Positions 1-10,900 of a stretch of 12,985 nucleotides of DNA are shown one piece after another. The stretch lies in NCBI GenBank assembly GCA_030248065.1, contig JASAMV010004382.1, positions 1 to 12,985 on the forward strand, read 5' to 3'. Every line of letters starts with the position of its first letter. Positions within the stretch are counted from its first letter, which is position 1. This DNA comes from Rhynchonema sp. JSB1_4 (Eukaryota; Nematoda; Chromadorea; Monhysterida; Xyalidae). The translations under genes and the position numbers were made by a program. Under the pieces are notes generated by a model, which searched no databases, had not been told where the DNA came from, and saw nothing but the letters and a program-made list of their open reading frames with translations.

Positions 1-225
1 GACCCAGCATTCTTTCCCGGGAGTTTTTAAAGGGGGCGCGACATTATTATTTTTCACGATGCACCGCCTGATTTTATGTCAGAAATTGAAAGACGACATC
101 CGAAGCAACATATCTTACAAAGACAAAAACATTGACCCGAGCTGTTTTCAGCATGAAAATCACCTCCGAACGTCGAATGTCAGGAACAAAAGTAAGTTTG
201 CTGTGGTAACTTGATTTCCTTCACG

Positions 226-285
226 CAAGAATCACGCCCTACCAAGCCAAGCCACATTCGATCACCAAGTTTGATATCGGTGATG
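226..285 (+). repeat. Fragment of the MITE family seen at 9645-9907
   Basis: Blocks ATCACGCCCTACCAAG and CAAGTTTGATATCGG match the right half of the intron 8 MITE (TCACGCGCTACCAAGG and CAAGTTTGATATCGACC near 9845-9905) in the same order and spacing. No clear partner end was found nearby, so this looks like a partial copy nested in the TTAA-flanked element. Confidence 0.6.
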
Positions 286-736
286 TTTGGACGGTTTTTT
301 AACCACGCTCGCCACAGTATCCTTGGACTTTTGAAGTCAGTGCATTAGAGTGCAAGTGCGATTCAGATTTGGGATGCTTTCACCTTCTGTCCGAAATGAT
401 GGCCTCCTCCCCCTTCCAGTGCACAACCCCTGGCATCGCTGGTCAATATGCCTGTGCGTCCGAAGTGAGCCAATTTCTGCTCTTGCCTATCAACAGCCGA
501 CAAAGGTCGATCTGCCGTGGGTCATGATCCGACCGAGTATAAACTTAATCAAAACAAGACGAGGTTTTCGCGAAATCAAGCCTTGTTGATCGATTACAGG
601 GTATAATCGGTTGCGATCCTGCGCGCCTGAGCTCTCCGATTAAAATAACAGTCTTTTAAGTGTACATATCGTTCATAACTGATTTTGTCTGCTTGTGCGT
701 GTGTGGTAGATCCACCATGCAGGTATGTACACAGAG

Positions 737-1061
737 CAGTGGCGGATCCAAGCTTTTGGCCAAGAAACCAAAACTCAGGTCTGTCCAGTGATTGTCTCAT
801 TCTTGAAAGGTGTCATGTTTGTCATGTGCCAATGAATTTTAGCCCTATCATACACAAGCAAAACACAGCCATTGATTGATATGTTGCACTCTTTGCATAT
901 GCGAGACTGACATCGGCTCATGCACCTACAATATGTACTGTATGTGCACGTTATCCCTCATTTAGGGGTTCGCTTCGCAATGGTGCCCCCCTTTAAGGGG
1001 CTACTTTGACCAAAGGGCCGAAGGCCCCTGTCCCCTGTGACTCTCCTTGGATCCGCTGATG
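737..1061. mobile_element. Decayed hAT-like element nested in the TTAA element
   Basis: CAGTGGCGGATCCAAG at 737 is mirrored by CTTGGATCCGCTGATG ending near 1061. CAGTGGCGGATCC is a terminus often seen in hAT-type elements, which also tend to have interior G/C-rich blocks like the GGGGTTCGCTTCG and GGGCCGAAGGCCCC here. The right terminus has diverged and no 8-bp duplication was found. Confidence 0.45.
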
Positions 1062-1786
1062 GTATTTCAGATCGTAATTTCTGTTAACCGACAGATCTCC
1101 CTGTGTCGTAAATCAAACACGTTTGTCAAAATTATGCGACCCAAATCATCGTGAAATTGTCTGTCGGTCTGAGCAGGGCGCATGTCTTCAGCGCTTGAAG
1201 TATGCCTGCCTTGACGCGTAGAAACTGAGAAGCTCCTAAAGCTTCCTTGATTGTGCAATCAAGCAAAACTGCTTTGGAGAATTCCATTGTTCACTAAATG
1301 TCAACTGAACCAGTGCGCGGGAGACACAAGACGCACCAAAATATTGCAAAGCTGCAGCCTGGCCTATACCGAGCGTGTTGAGCAGAATATTGTATTATAT
1401 TGCACAATATTGCCAAATATGGTTTCCCAAATCTACCGTAATCTGCGCTGCGCCTGCTGCAATGCCTAAGCACAGTTGCAATATTGTGCAAGATATGGTT
1501 ATTGCGAAAACGTCATGTTCTTTTGCATGGGTGAGTAAGCGCCGAGTCCGCATCATAATTTTTTGAGCTCGATGCCTGATTTTCAAGCAGCTGAGCGACT
1601 ACAGCAAACTGACTTTTGTTCCTGACATTCGACGTTCGGAGGTGATTTTCATGCTGAAAACAGCGCGGGTCAATGTTGTTGTCTTTGTAAGACATGTTGC
1701 TTCGGATGTCGTCTTTCAATTTCTGACATAAAATCAGGCGGTGTAATAATAATGAAAATATTAAAAATAATAATGTCGCGACCCGT

Positions 1787-1916
1787 TTAAGTCTGTTTTT
1801 AACAATACGGTTTTTTGCGACTGATATTGGTGGAATATAGCGTTATTTCACACGCTGCTGGTACACGTGAGCTGTGAGGCTGTTCGTTCGGCGCCGGGGT
1901 ACCGCTCAAACTGAGA
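1787..1916 (+). promoter_or_regulatory. Putative promoter / 5' UTR of the mosaic gene
   Basis: Only 126-130 bp separate the TTAA-flanked element from the first ATG. It holds an inverted CCAAT motif (ATTGG, 1826-1830) and a weak A/T element (GAATATAG, about 1833-1840). An in-frame stop at 1875-1877 ends the upstream frame. Core promoter placement is inference; some regulatory sequence may lie within the element. Confidence 0.3.
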
Positions 1917-1989
1917 ATGCGACATATGGCCATGAATTCGATTCGAGCGATTATTCTGCTCCCTGTACTTTGGTTGGACGCAACAGCCG
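1917..1989 (+). CDS. Exon 1: signal peptide
   Basis: This exon encodes 24 residues plus one nucleotide. A short basic N-terminus is followed by a hydrophobic run (AIILLPVLWL) and small residues (DATA), the layout of a cleaved secretory signal. It ends GCCG|GTACAC in phase 1, the usual phase for a signal-peptide exon in modular extracellular proteins. The next codon is completed by exon 2 to give Asp. Confidence 0.8.
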
Positions 1990-4900
1990 GTACACATATA
2001 GTCCGTCCATCTGCTCATGACACTTGCAGTACTTGCAGTGCTTCAACGATCTATACATACCTACATAGTGAATGGATCGGGCACACATTTTGGTTCGCTA
2101 TGCAGAATGTTCACTGTGCAGAGCAACAATTAGGTACATGTATTCCGCGACTTTTCAGGCCCGGAAGTTCATGCCCGGCCTTTTCAGGCCCGGTTTTTCA
2201 GGTCCGGCCGATTTAGGCCCAGCATATTTGACCCATTTATAGGCTTAGGCTCCAGCCGGGCCTGAATCTGTGCGCCGGGACTGAACCATCGCACAATAAC
2301 AATTAGAAGGTTAACGGCAGATTGGGGGCCAAAGCTACTGTAGACTGGAAGTATGCTCAGGGTTGGATTTAAAAAAAAGTAAAAAATTTTTTGTAAAAAA
2401 AAAATTTTTTTTTAAAAAAAGGTGGCCACTTATTTTATTTTAAAATTTTAAAAAGTAAGTCCACTTTTTTTACTATTTTTTCACTTTTTTTCGTTATTTT
2501 CTTTCTTTTTTAAGGTAAAAAGGCATGTTTTCATGTGTTTTATTGCCCATGTTTCTCAAAAAATTGCCTGCGGCGCTTATATTTCAGTTTGAAATGTTGT
2601 TGTGATGGACTCATACAGTTCCCAGACATCCCAACAACAGCTGCATGTATAGTATAGGACACCCCATACCGTATACTGTACAGTTATTGAGCGTGTCGTA
2701 AGCTATACACACACTCCACGTTGCTCGCCTGTTTGCACGGGTCGTGGATTAGCTATTTGTTGCTTTTGTGACATAAAGTGATTATGGTGTGAGTCTTTAT
2801 CTCTTCAAAGTTATCCCCAAATTCACAAACAGAAGGTTGGTTTTCCCTTTGTCACATACAGTATGTATACCCACATTACACACACATTACCTTCGAATTT
2901 CTCAGTCATGACCAAAAGGGATTAGATCGCAGGTGATTACGTAAACATGCAAGTCAGTGGAAAAGTTCTCTTTAGTGTCCCTCAAAACATACCCTACTAA
3001 CATGAATTCAGAAATTTGATTCCTCAAGAAACCAATTTTTTGGGGGGCCGGAATAAAAAAAGTGATTTTTAAAAAAAAATTTTAAAAAGTTTTTTTAAAA
3101 AAAAGTTCGATAATAAAAAATTTTTTTAATCCAACCCTGAGTATGCTAGCCTGCGCAACGTGTAGCGCTGTGGCGTGGAAAGCAGTGTGTGTCTGCACAG
3201 TTGCATTATTGGTACAAGTGTAACTTTGAACGGCAGTCAGACCGCGTTCCCGTAGCTCAGTTGGTAGAGCAACTGGCTTTCCAGGCCTGGTGGCTGGGAG
3301 GTCCGGAGGTTCATAGTTCACACTACGTTCACTGTATCGAGAATTCACCATTATGGAGCTTCACTATTAGAAAGAGTCGACTGTGATGACTGTGACTGGA
3401 TGTGTCATGCAACATCAGAAAGTTTATATGACGCGAAGGTCCCAATTCAGTTGGTATTTCGGTCAAGTCTGGGTCCACGGAATAGTTTGGAATCCGATGA
3501 AGGACTTTGCGCGGTTCCAAAGCTGATCGTTCCAATATGCGCTGCACCTGAGTCCGCCCTTAGGCAGCGAATTTAGAAATTTACAATAGCGTTTGGTGTT
3601 GAAGCAGTCCCTTAGCTTGTCCCATATTGTTCAGATGGAGGAACTGGATGGTATTTCGAAAAGACCAGTGACATGGGCGGCACTGACTGTTCTGGATGGA
3701 ATTTGGGCGGACTGCTGGGCGTCGGGCAAATGATCACGACTACCAACCTCACACTTCTCAATCTGCTCGCCTGCAACCTGGTAGGTGTTATCTGGGGGTA
3801 CGGACAAAACAGCGGGGACAAAACATTTTATGGAGCGGGAGCGAGGTTTTTGTGGAGCTTGTATCTTAGGCATTAGGCTTAGGCTTAAGCTCAGACTTGG
3901 GATTAGGCTTAGGCTTAGGCCTACACCTCCTCAATTACACGCACATCTCTTTGAGTGGCCGCTGTTTTTTAAAAACCGCTGTTTTGACCCCCGCTGTTTT
4001 GTTCCCCGCTGTTTTGTCCGTGACACGTTATCTGGACGCGAACAATTGAAACGTCCTGCAGAGCATACCGACGTTTTCCAGATAAAGCCCCGAGGGCTAA
4101 AGTGGAAATTGGAGGAAAATGGGCTTTCCGACACAAAAAAAATCCAGTTGGGTCCCTCGGGGTTTTTAAGCGGAAAACTGAGTGTTTTCAACATTTTTAG
4201 TTACCGTATTTGAACCTCAACATGGCGATCTTCATGTAAAACAACCGAAAAACAACGGGAATGTGCGATATTATGGTGGTTGATGCACTGAGCTGGAATT
4301 TAAATGCAGCTTGATTTTACGAAGCTTTTGGCTAAAAATGCGACCCACCAAAATAATAAATCTAAATAGAGTTTTCAGTGGTAAATTTTCCACTTAGAGC
4401 CCCCGCAGGCTCTGTTGGGGGGCTAATGTGGAAAACTCTGGTACGCGGTTTGACTGGAAAAACTCAAATGAATGCCATACCGTTCTGGCCGCCCTTATGT
4501 ATACATGTCTCGCAGTGCACAAGTGCACTTTCGTGGACTCCACGGTTTAAGAATAGGCGGCACAAGTGCGAGCTGCTACAAGCCAGCAGCCAATCAGCGT
4601 GCGTGGATTTTCTGCACTTTCGTGGCTTTTTCCGGATGTTGAGCAGTCCATTCTTTGTACATGGCGTCCAAGTTGTGGTGACCAACTATACACTCAGTTA
4701 CTGTATACATGCAGCCGGTGGCAGCTACTTATCACACGCAACTGGCAGCGACGCGTGTCTACTCGCAAAAATGGACGGAACCCCTGGAAGGATGGTACAC
4801 GTCACACGGCACATATCTGGTAAGGCATCGCTACAGTTAACCTGGTGTTTCGGCCGTATCACGGACAAAACAGCGGGGGCCGAAACAGCGGTTTTGAGAA

Positions 4901-7900
4901 ACAGCGGCCACTCAACGAGATGTGTAATTGGGGAGTCGTAGGCCTAAGCCTGAGCCTAAGCCTGAGCCTAAGCGTATCCCAAGTCTAAGCCTAAGCGCCC
5001 AAGATACAAGCTCCACAAATAACACCGCGCCGCTGTTTTGTCCGTACCCCGTTTAGGCCATGAGATAGAGCCGTATCAAGTTTGAAGACAGCGACTGCGG
5101 TTGGTCCAACATGACTGGTAACGGCAAAGCCAGATGGAATTTCGCTTATTGTGTCACGCATTTTGCGTTGCGCAAAAGTATGTCTCTGTGTGTGTCTAAA
5201 CCTAATCAGGAGAAAGATTGCTTTTGTCTTGCAATTTTCAAGTGGCAGTCCAACTGGTATATTGGTCGTACAGTTGTTGCATTCCAAGCTTGTTCTTACC
5301 AACTTATATTTGGACAATTCAGGTTGGAAACGGGCTGTACGCCAATGCACTGTTGACCAAATGGAACTCCGCCAGCATCAACGAGACGATATGGAAGGCC
5401 AACTATGCCGACAAGATCAATTTTGTGTCACATCAAACGATCTACACATGCAATGATACGGGTGTGGATGTGCATCCTGACTGGGGAATCAAATCAATCT
5501 GTGAATTCAGTGAGTTAACGATTCGCATTGATGTGGTGTTGTAGAAGTTCCCCATCGTCGATTGAGCATCTAAAATACGCACCGTGCACTAAAATACGCC
5601 ACATAGTTAATGTCCGCGTCTAAACCAGAACGCTAACCACGCGCAGTTGTGAAACATTGCGCGTTGTTGAAACAGCTGCGCGGCTGGCTGCGCGTGTGTC
5701 TGCTGCCGCAATGTTTCAACATAGGTCTTTGAGATTTATTCTAGTATTGCATTCGTTTATGCATATAATGTACATAGTTAAATCGGCCGCGCCGCTATTG
5801 TTTTTTGGGTTTTCGACTCTTTTTTATATCGTTGGTTGGCATCGGCATCGAGATTCGATCTTTTGCAAATGTTAAATGTTTCGTCCAGCTACCGTAACCC
5901 GCCGCCTATACCACGCCCTAGTGATTTTGAATTTGCTTGGCAAATCCTGAATTGCATGTGCAGATTGTGCGTCAATATTGGGCTGGTCTGTTCCCGAACG
6001 GCCATGTTCGTGAAAGGATTTCGGTTTGTAATCGTGACTTTGGTGAAGTTCTTCAAAATTAATGTGTTGATCCCGGTGCCAACTAACGATATAAAAGAAA
6101 AAACGAAGTCCTAACCCCAAAAAACACCAGCGGCGCGGCCGGTTAAGATTTCCGGTGGATAGTAACAAATACTACTTTCCTCAGGAACCCACCCATGCGA
6201 TCCGGACCCCTGCACAACAGGGCAGTACTGCGTGGCCGACCCGTCCCTGACCACTTACCAATGCCTCATACCAGGTTAAGTTGCTTCAACTATTGGCATT
6301 CCACACACGCAGTGTGGTCTGATGATCGTTAGCATCATATTTTAGCCAGTTTAGGATAGTTTAGGATGGATTGCATTTTCGTAACCATTAGAAAGAGAAC
6401 GTGTGACGTCAGATCAAAGTGAAGTTCAACCCACCAGTCTTTCGTAGTGATTTGCGAAATGCTACGAAACTCAGCTGGCTGCGCGAGCTGCATGTGCGCT
6501 TTACTGATCAGGCAACGCGTTTGAAAAGTTTCTGTCAAAGGTATTGTCACAGTATACTTGCACCGCCGATCTTTCAGCGTGCACCTCTCTTCCCACACCG
6601 CCGGCAGGCGGACAAATCTTTTACCTACAACACTACATCGACCAATCGGGCGTGCAAACACTCAATTACGGATGTGAATGTTGCTATGACAAGCAATGGG
6701 CGTACGCCGGATTCCCGGAATATGCCACTCGATCTATCCAGTGCACCGCAACTGAGACTTGGGAGGCAATGGCGCCTTGTGTGCGAGGTATGAACACTGG
6801 TGTCTTCATACACATGAAGTCGATTGTATACATAGGACGGGACGGGACACGGGACAAGGGGTGCTGAAAAAACGATGTCGGGACGGGACAAGGGACGGGG
6901 CTTGACGGGACAAAACGGGACAATTAAAGTGTTGTCCCGCGGGAAATTTTGCTCTGTCCCGCGGGACAGGAAATAATTGCACGAGTTTACGCTGAAATAT
7001 AAATTTTTCACATTTGCTTTACTTCGTAGAAAATATCTTCAGCGTTTTATATTCTGGGCTACATTGACTTTCGCGCTTTTGCGCAGCGCTTGTGCTCCAA
7101 TTGGAATGTGGTCTGCCAGTTGAGCGATCGATGTGCTTGTGGTTGGACCCAATGCTTTCGGTCTTTGTTTCTGCCAAAAACAAACCCATGCATTGCTTAT
7201 TCGGGTTACCTGGTGGTAAGAGGGGGTACGATGCCCTTTCCCATCAGATTTCCCTCTACCCTTTCAGCTTGTCCCGAACTGCAACCAGCAGAAAACAACC
7301 TGGTCAGTTTCGACACAGCTCCCATCGGCAATCGATCCGGTTCCCTCTTCTACCCGCATAACACAATCGCCACGCTGGCCTGTCCCACTGACATGTTGAC
7401 CCCAGGAAGCCTGGCCACCGATAATCGCATCTGCCTCGCTGATCCGTACGTTGATTTTTGACACGCGCGCGTATTTGATCTTCTGCGATCGAGAAATATT
7501 CATTGTTGTTGTAAGATTGGTCACGCCATCAAACGCGCACGCACCTTTTCAGTGCTTCCGCGATGCACGCATGGAACGATACGGCACTGGACTGCAAGCC
7601 TGGTGAGCAGCAAACGTTCCCATCTCTGTTGGGTTGTTTTGCAGACTGTCGGCAGACCAAAGCGGTGTTAACAGCAACTACAGTACCAGCTGCAACTCTC
7701 AAAGGATTTCTGCATGCAGGCACCCTGGTGGCAGGCTGCATTCACACAGTTAAGGATACAAAGCCGAATGCACGAATGCACAGTGTTGTAGCGCTCGCAG
7801 GCACTGCGTCACTGCCTGCAGGCTGCCTGCCGCCAGGTAGCAGGCGCCTGCATGCACTGTGCATTTCTTGGTTTTGTTGCTTATTTTGCTCCAACCAAGT

Positions 7901-10900
7901 TATTGCCTTATTGTTTGCATTATATAACAAAAACAAACTCTTCTTGCTCGAACGCTGCAACTAAAACTGAAATTAAGTAAATTTGGAATGTCACCCGCCT
8001 TCCAGTTCAAGATGTGCACAAAACCCCACGCTCACGTGTTCTCTAACTCTATTGTTCCAACGACTAAGACGCAGCGATCAGTCAAAGTTTATTCAGAAAC
8101 AATAAAGCAACAACTTGATTCGGGCAAAATAAGCGCCACATCCGAGAATGCACAGTGCCTGCAGGCGCCTGCCACCTGCGTCAGGCAGCTTGCAGGCAGT
8201 GATACAGTGCCTGCGAGCGCTACAATACGGTGCATTCGTGCATTCGGCTTTGTATCCTTAACTGTGTGAATGCAGCCTGCCGCCTGGTGGCAGGCAGGCG
8301 GCAGGCGCCTGCCACCAAGGTGCATGCATGCAGAAATCCTTTGAGAGTCTCAGCTGGTATTGGTCGCACAATGACCATATAAGAATTCATCAAATGAATC
8401 CTGATTTTCATGTTCAGTCACTCTTAACCACTGTGCTATTTGTGATTCTCACAAAACATTTTCACCTGAAAATAATCTAGCAGATCAACCACGTTGCTGC
8501 GGGTCTGAAACATTTTGGGGACTGCATGTTTTGTGCGCCATCGCGCAACGCAACGTCACTGCCCCGTCACTTTCCCTCTTTACGATTCAGGAAAAAAATT
8601 TGACAAATTCTTATAAAGTCATTGTGTGACCAATACTGTAGGTTGTGGTCTGGCGAATAGACACACACCTTGCCTTTTCATTTTATGAAAACGGGAACGC
8701 AAAGCACAAACCAAAGTCCTTGATGAACAAAAAATTGCTTGCTCCATCTGGGACTCGAACCCAGATCCTTTCGCTAACCGTGCGACTGCACTACCGACTG
8801 AGCTATCGGTGTAATGCATTTTGGACATCAAGTTTTTTGATTTTGCACTCACGCACTTGTGCTTGCCGTTAATGCTGTGTTTTTCTTTCCAACAAAGACA
8901 GCCGTGTGCTTACAGCAACGAAAACTGTGAAGCAGACACACAATAGACGTTTACACCTCGGCTTAGTTTGGCTCTGAATCTATACCGTCGTCAGGTTTTT
9001 GGGGCTAGTCCCTGGCTGTCCATCTAACTGATAAGACCCAGGCAGCAGCGGTCTTAGACTTCGGGTCGAAACCGCTAAAGTCCTTCACGCGTCATACGCG
9101 TTTGTACGTGCCCACAAAGCACACCCGCATATACAATAGACGTTGTTTTCAGTTTGTCACCGATCGGATCTGCTGCTACCCGCGGGTGTCGACGCGTCTA
9201 CGTTGTTGTTCGACTGGGAAGTGACGACAAACATCACAATTCACGAGGGCAACGTGACGCACGAATGTGCGACGAACAGGACAACAGCGAATGGACAAGT
9301 CGTACAGGCACAACGATGTAACGACACGCGACAGTGGACGGTTGCGCAGCAGTGTCAGAGAGGTTGAAGCATTTCAAAAATGACAGTGGTCAGCAAAGTC
9401 GTCAAGCAAAGTCGTCAACTCATCCCGAATGCCATGTATTATTTAATGCGCTCATCTGGGGCTGCTTTGACCTGAAGACTCTACTTGAACACCTCAGTTG
9501 ACCGCTGTAATATTGGCCCAAAATTGAGAGCATTCTTTGTTCCGACATTGTCGACGCAGCTGAAAAAATCTGAGTTCTCAAAACCGAACCTCTTTTTCTG
9601 GCAAAAGCGGCTTGTTCGCGTCCAGCCAGTGGATAACAAAGTTTAGGTTGATATCAAACTTGGTGATCGGATCGGATCGGACATGATCTGCCTTCGTCAC
9701 GTGACTTTTTTGAATTTACGGCATCAAGAAATTTAGTGGTAACACTAATTTCGTCCAGCGTAAAAGAGTTTCCCGATCAAAAATGAATAATTGATAAGCT
9801 TGGACGAAATTAGTGGCTCCATTTCTTAATATCCTTAATGCACGAGTCACGCGCTACCAAGGCAAGTCACATCGGATCAAATCGAGCAACAAGTTTGATA
9901 TCGACCTTTGTGTTCTCAGTTTGTCCGTCGTTGGCCCCAAATGGTGACATTGTGAGCATCACGCACTCCAGTCCGGTCATCAACCAACCCGCCTGCCCCC
10001 TGGTGCACAATCACTACGTCGCTGGTACACAGGTACAGAAAATGTATATTTCAGGCAAGAGAGGGGCTACGCATCTCAGCGTCAGCAATATTGAAATCAG
10101 AACTGGTAAAATGCGCGCTTACCAACAGATGACTGACTTTTCACGTTTTTAACTTTAACCTACCTAAAGGTCTGTATTAATGACTATCACTACGACAAGG
10201 ACGAAACCAGTTGCACTTGGATTTGGGGCTCGCCCAGATCGACCCGAAATACGAAACCCGCGAACATACGAAACATTTATACAGCATGGACCGTAAAGCA
10301 TCAAGTGCACATCGTTCCGGGAAAAAATATTATAAAATTAATTGATTAAATTAAATTAATTAAATTGAATACTAAAATATATTTCGTGTGTTCGGGTTTC
10401 GGGTCTACCTGGGAGAGCCCATTATGACTATCTTGTCGCACCCACGAACACTGCAGTCGCACGTTGCCTTGAAAGTTGATTGGGCACTTTGCTACATACC
10501 TCACAGGCCACATTCAATTGCGCAGAGTGTCGCTTCTCAGACTCACTTGGTGTAACATGTGATGGACAGAATGGAACGTGGACAGGTTTGCAGGCAGCAG
10601 CATGTTTTGCCGGTGAGACCCCTTTAACTGATGTACAGTACGTTTCACGGAAAGGGGTTCGCGCACCACAAGTGTACACGCGTGCATGCGATTAATTTTA
10701 ATGCCGTACCCAAGGTATCGATTTAATTTTCCTTAAAGGTGCTGGTTAACAACCCTTCGACCGCGCTTGATCTTGGCAGTACGATTTTAACAAAGTTTGG
10801 ACATCGTGTTACTCGACCCTAATCTGGCGAACCGATTTGGTTGCTTCCTGATGTTTCACGGCCACGTTGAAGTTTGCCCCTAGTGAAAAAGACCGAAAAA

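Larger units (their letters stand above)
31..1786. mobile_element. 1.76-kb TIR element flanked by TTAA
   Basis: The left arm (31 to about 205) and right arm (about 1600-1786) are inverted copies at high identity: ends A(G/C)GGG(G/T)CGCGACATT, then CACCGCCTGATTTTATG, AAAGACGACATCCGAAG, ATGAAAATCACCTCC and onward. TTAA lies directly outside both ends (27-30 and 1787-1790), suggesting a TTAA target duplication as used by piggyBac-type and a few other transposases. The right arm carries about 20 extra bases near 1748-1768. The interior has no recognisable transposase, only other repeats, so it is a non-autonomous or gutted copy. Confidence 0.72.

Noticed and set aside
350..1719. Several open frames of 60-80 codons at the left of the window
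   Set aside because: They lie in the TTAA-flanked element on both strands, overlap each other, and show no domain, signal peptide or consistent splice extension.
3866..3922. True telomere or chromosome end
   Set aside because: The TTAGGC-like run is short, imperfect, and mirrored in the other arm of a transposon-like element with unique sequence on both sides.
4378..4941. A 187-codon plus-strand open frame inside the intron 2 element
   Set aside because: It runs into the terminal repeat of the element and matches no transposase or other family that I can recognise; no DDE-like spacing or zinc-finger pattern is visible.
5647..5724. Possible 78-nt cassette exon in intron 3
   Set aside because: It is open and phase-compatible and would add a Trp and cysteines, but it is mostly a hairpin repeat and its donor (GTCTTT) is weak. 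Left out of the gene model and listed as a check.
8741..8813. Functional tRNA gene on the minus strand
   Set aside because: The acceptor stem pairs at only about 4 of 7 positions and the anticodon loop lacks T33, so a SINE or pseudogene is more likely.
10612..10613. Donor GCCG|GTGAGA as the end of exon 10
   Set aside because: It has the better consensus, but phase 1 cannot join the only open frame of exon 11, whereas 10637 can. Kept as a possible alternative splice site.
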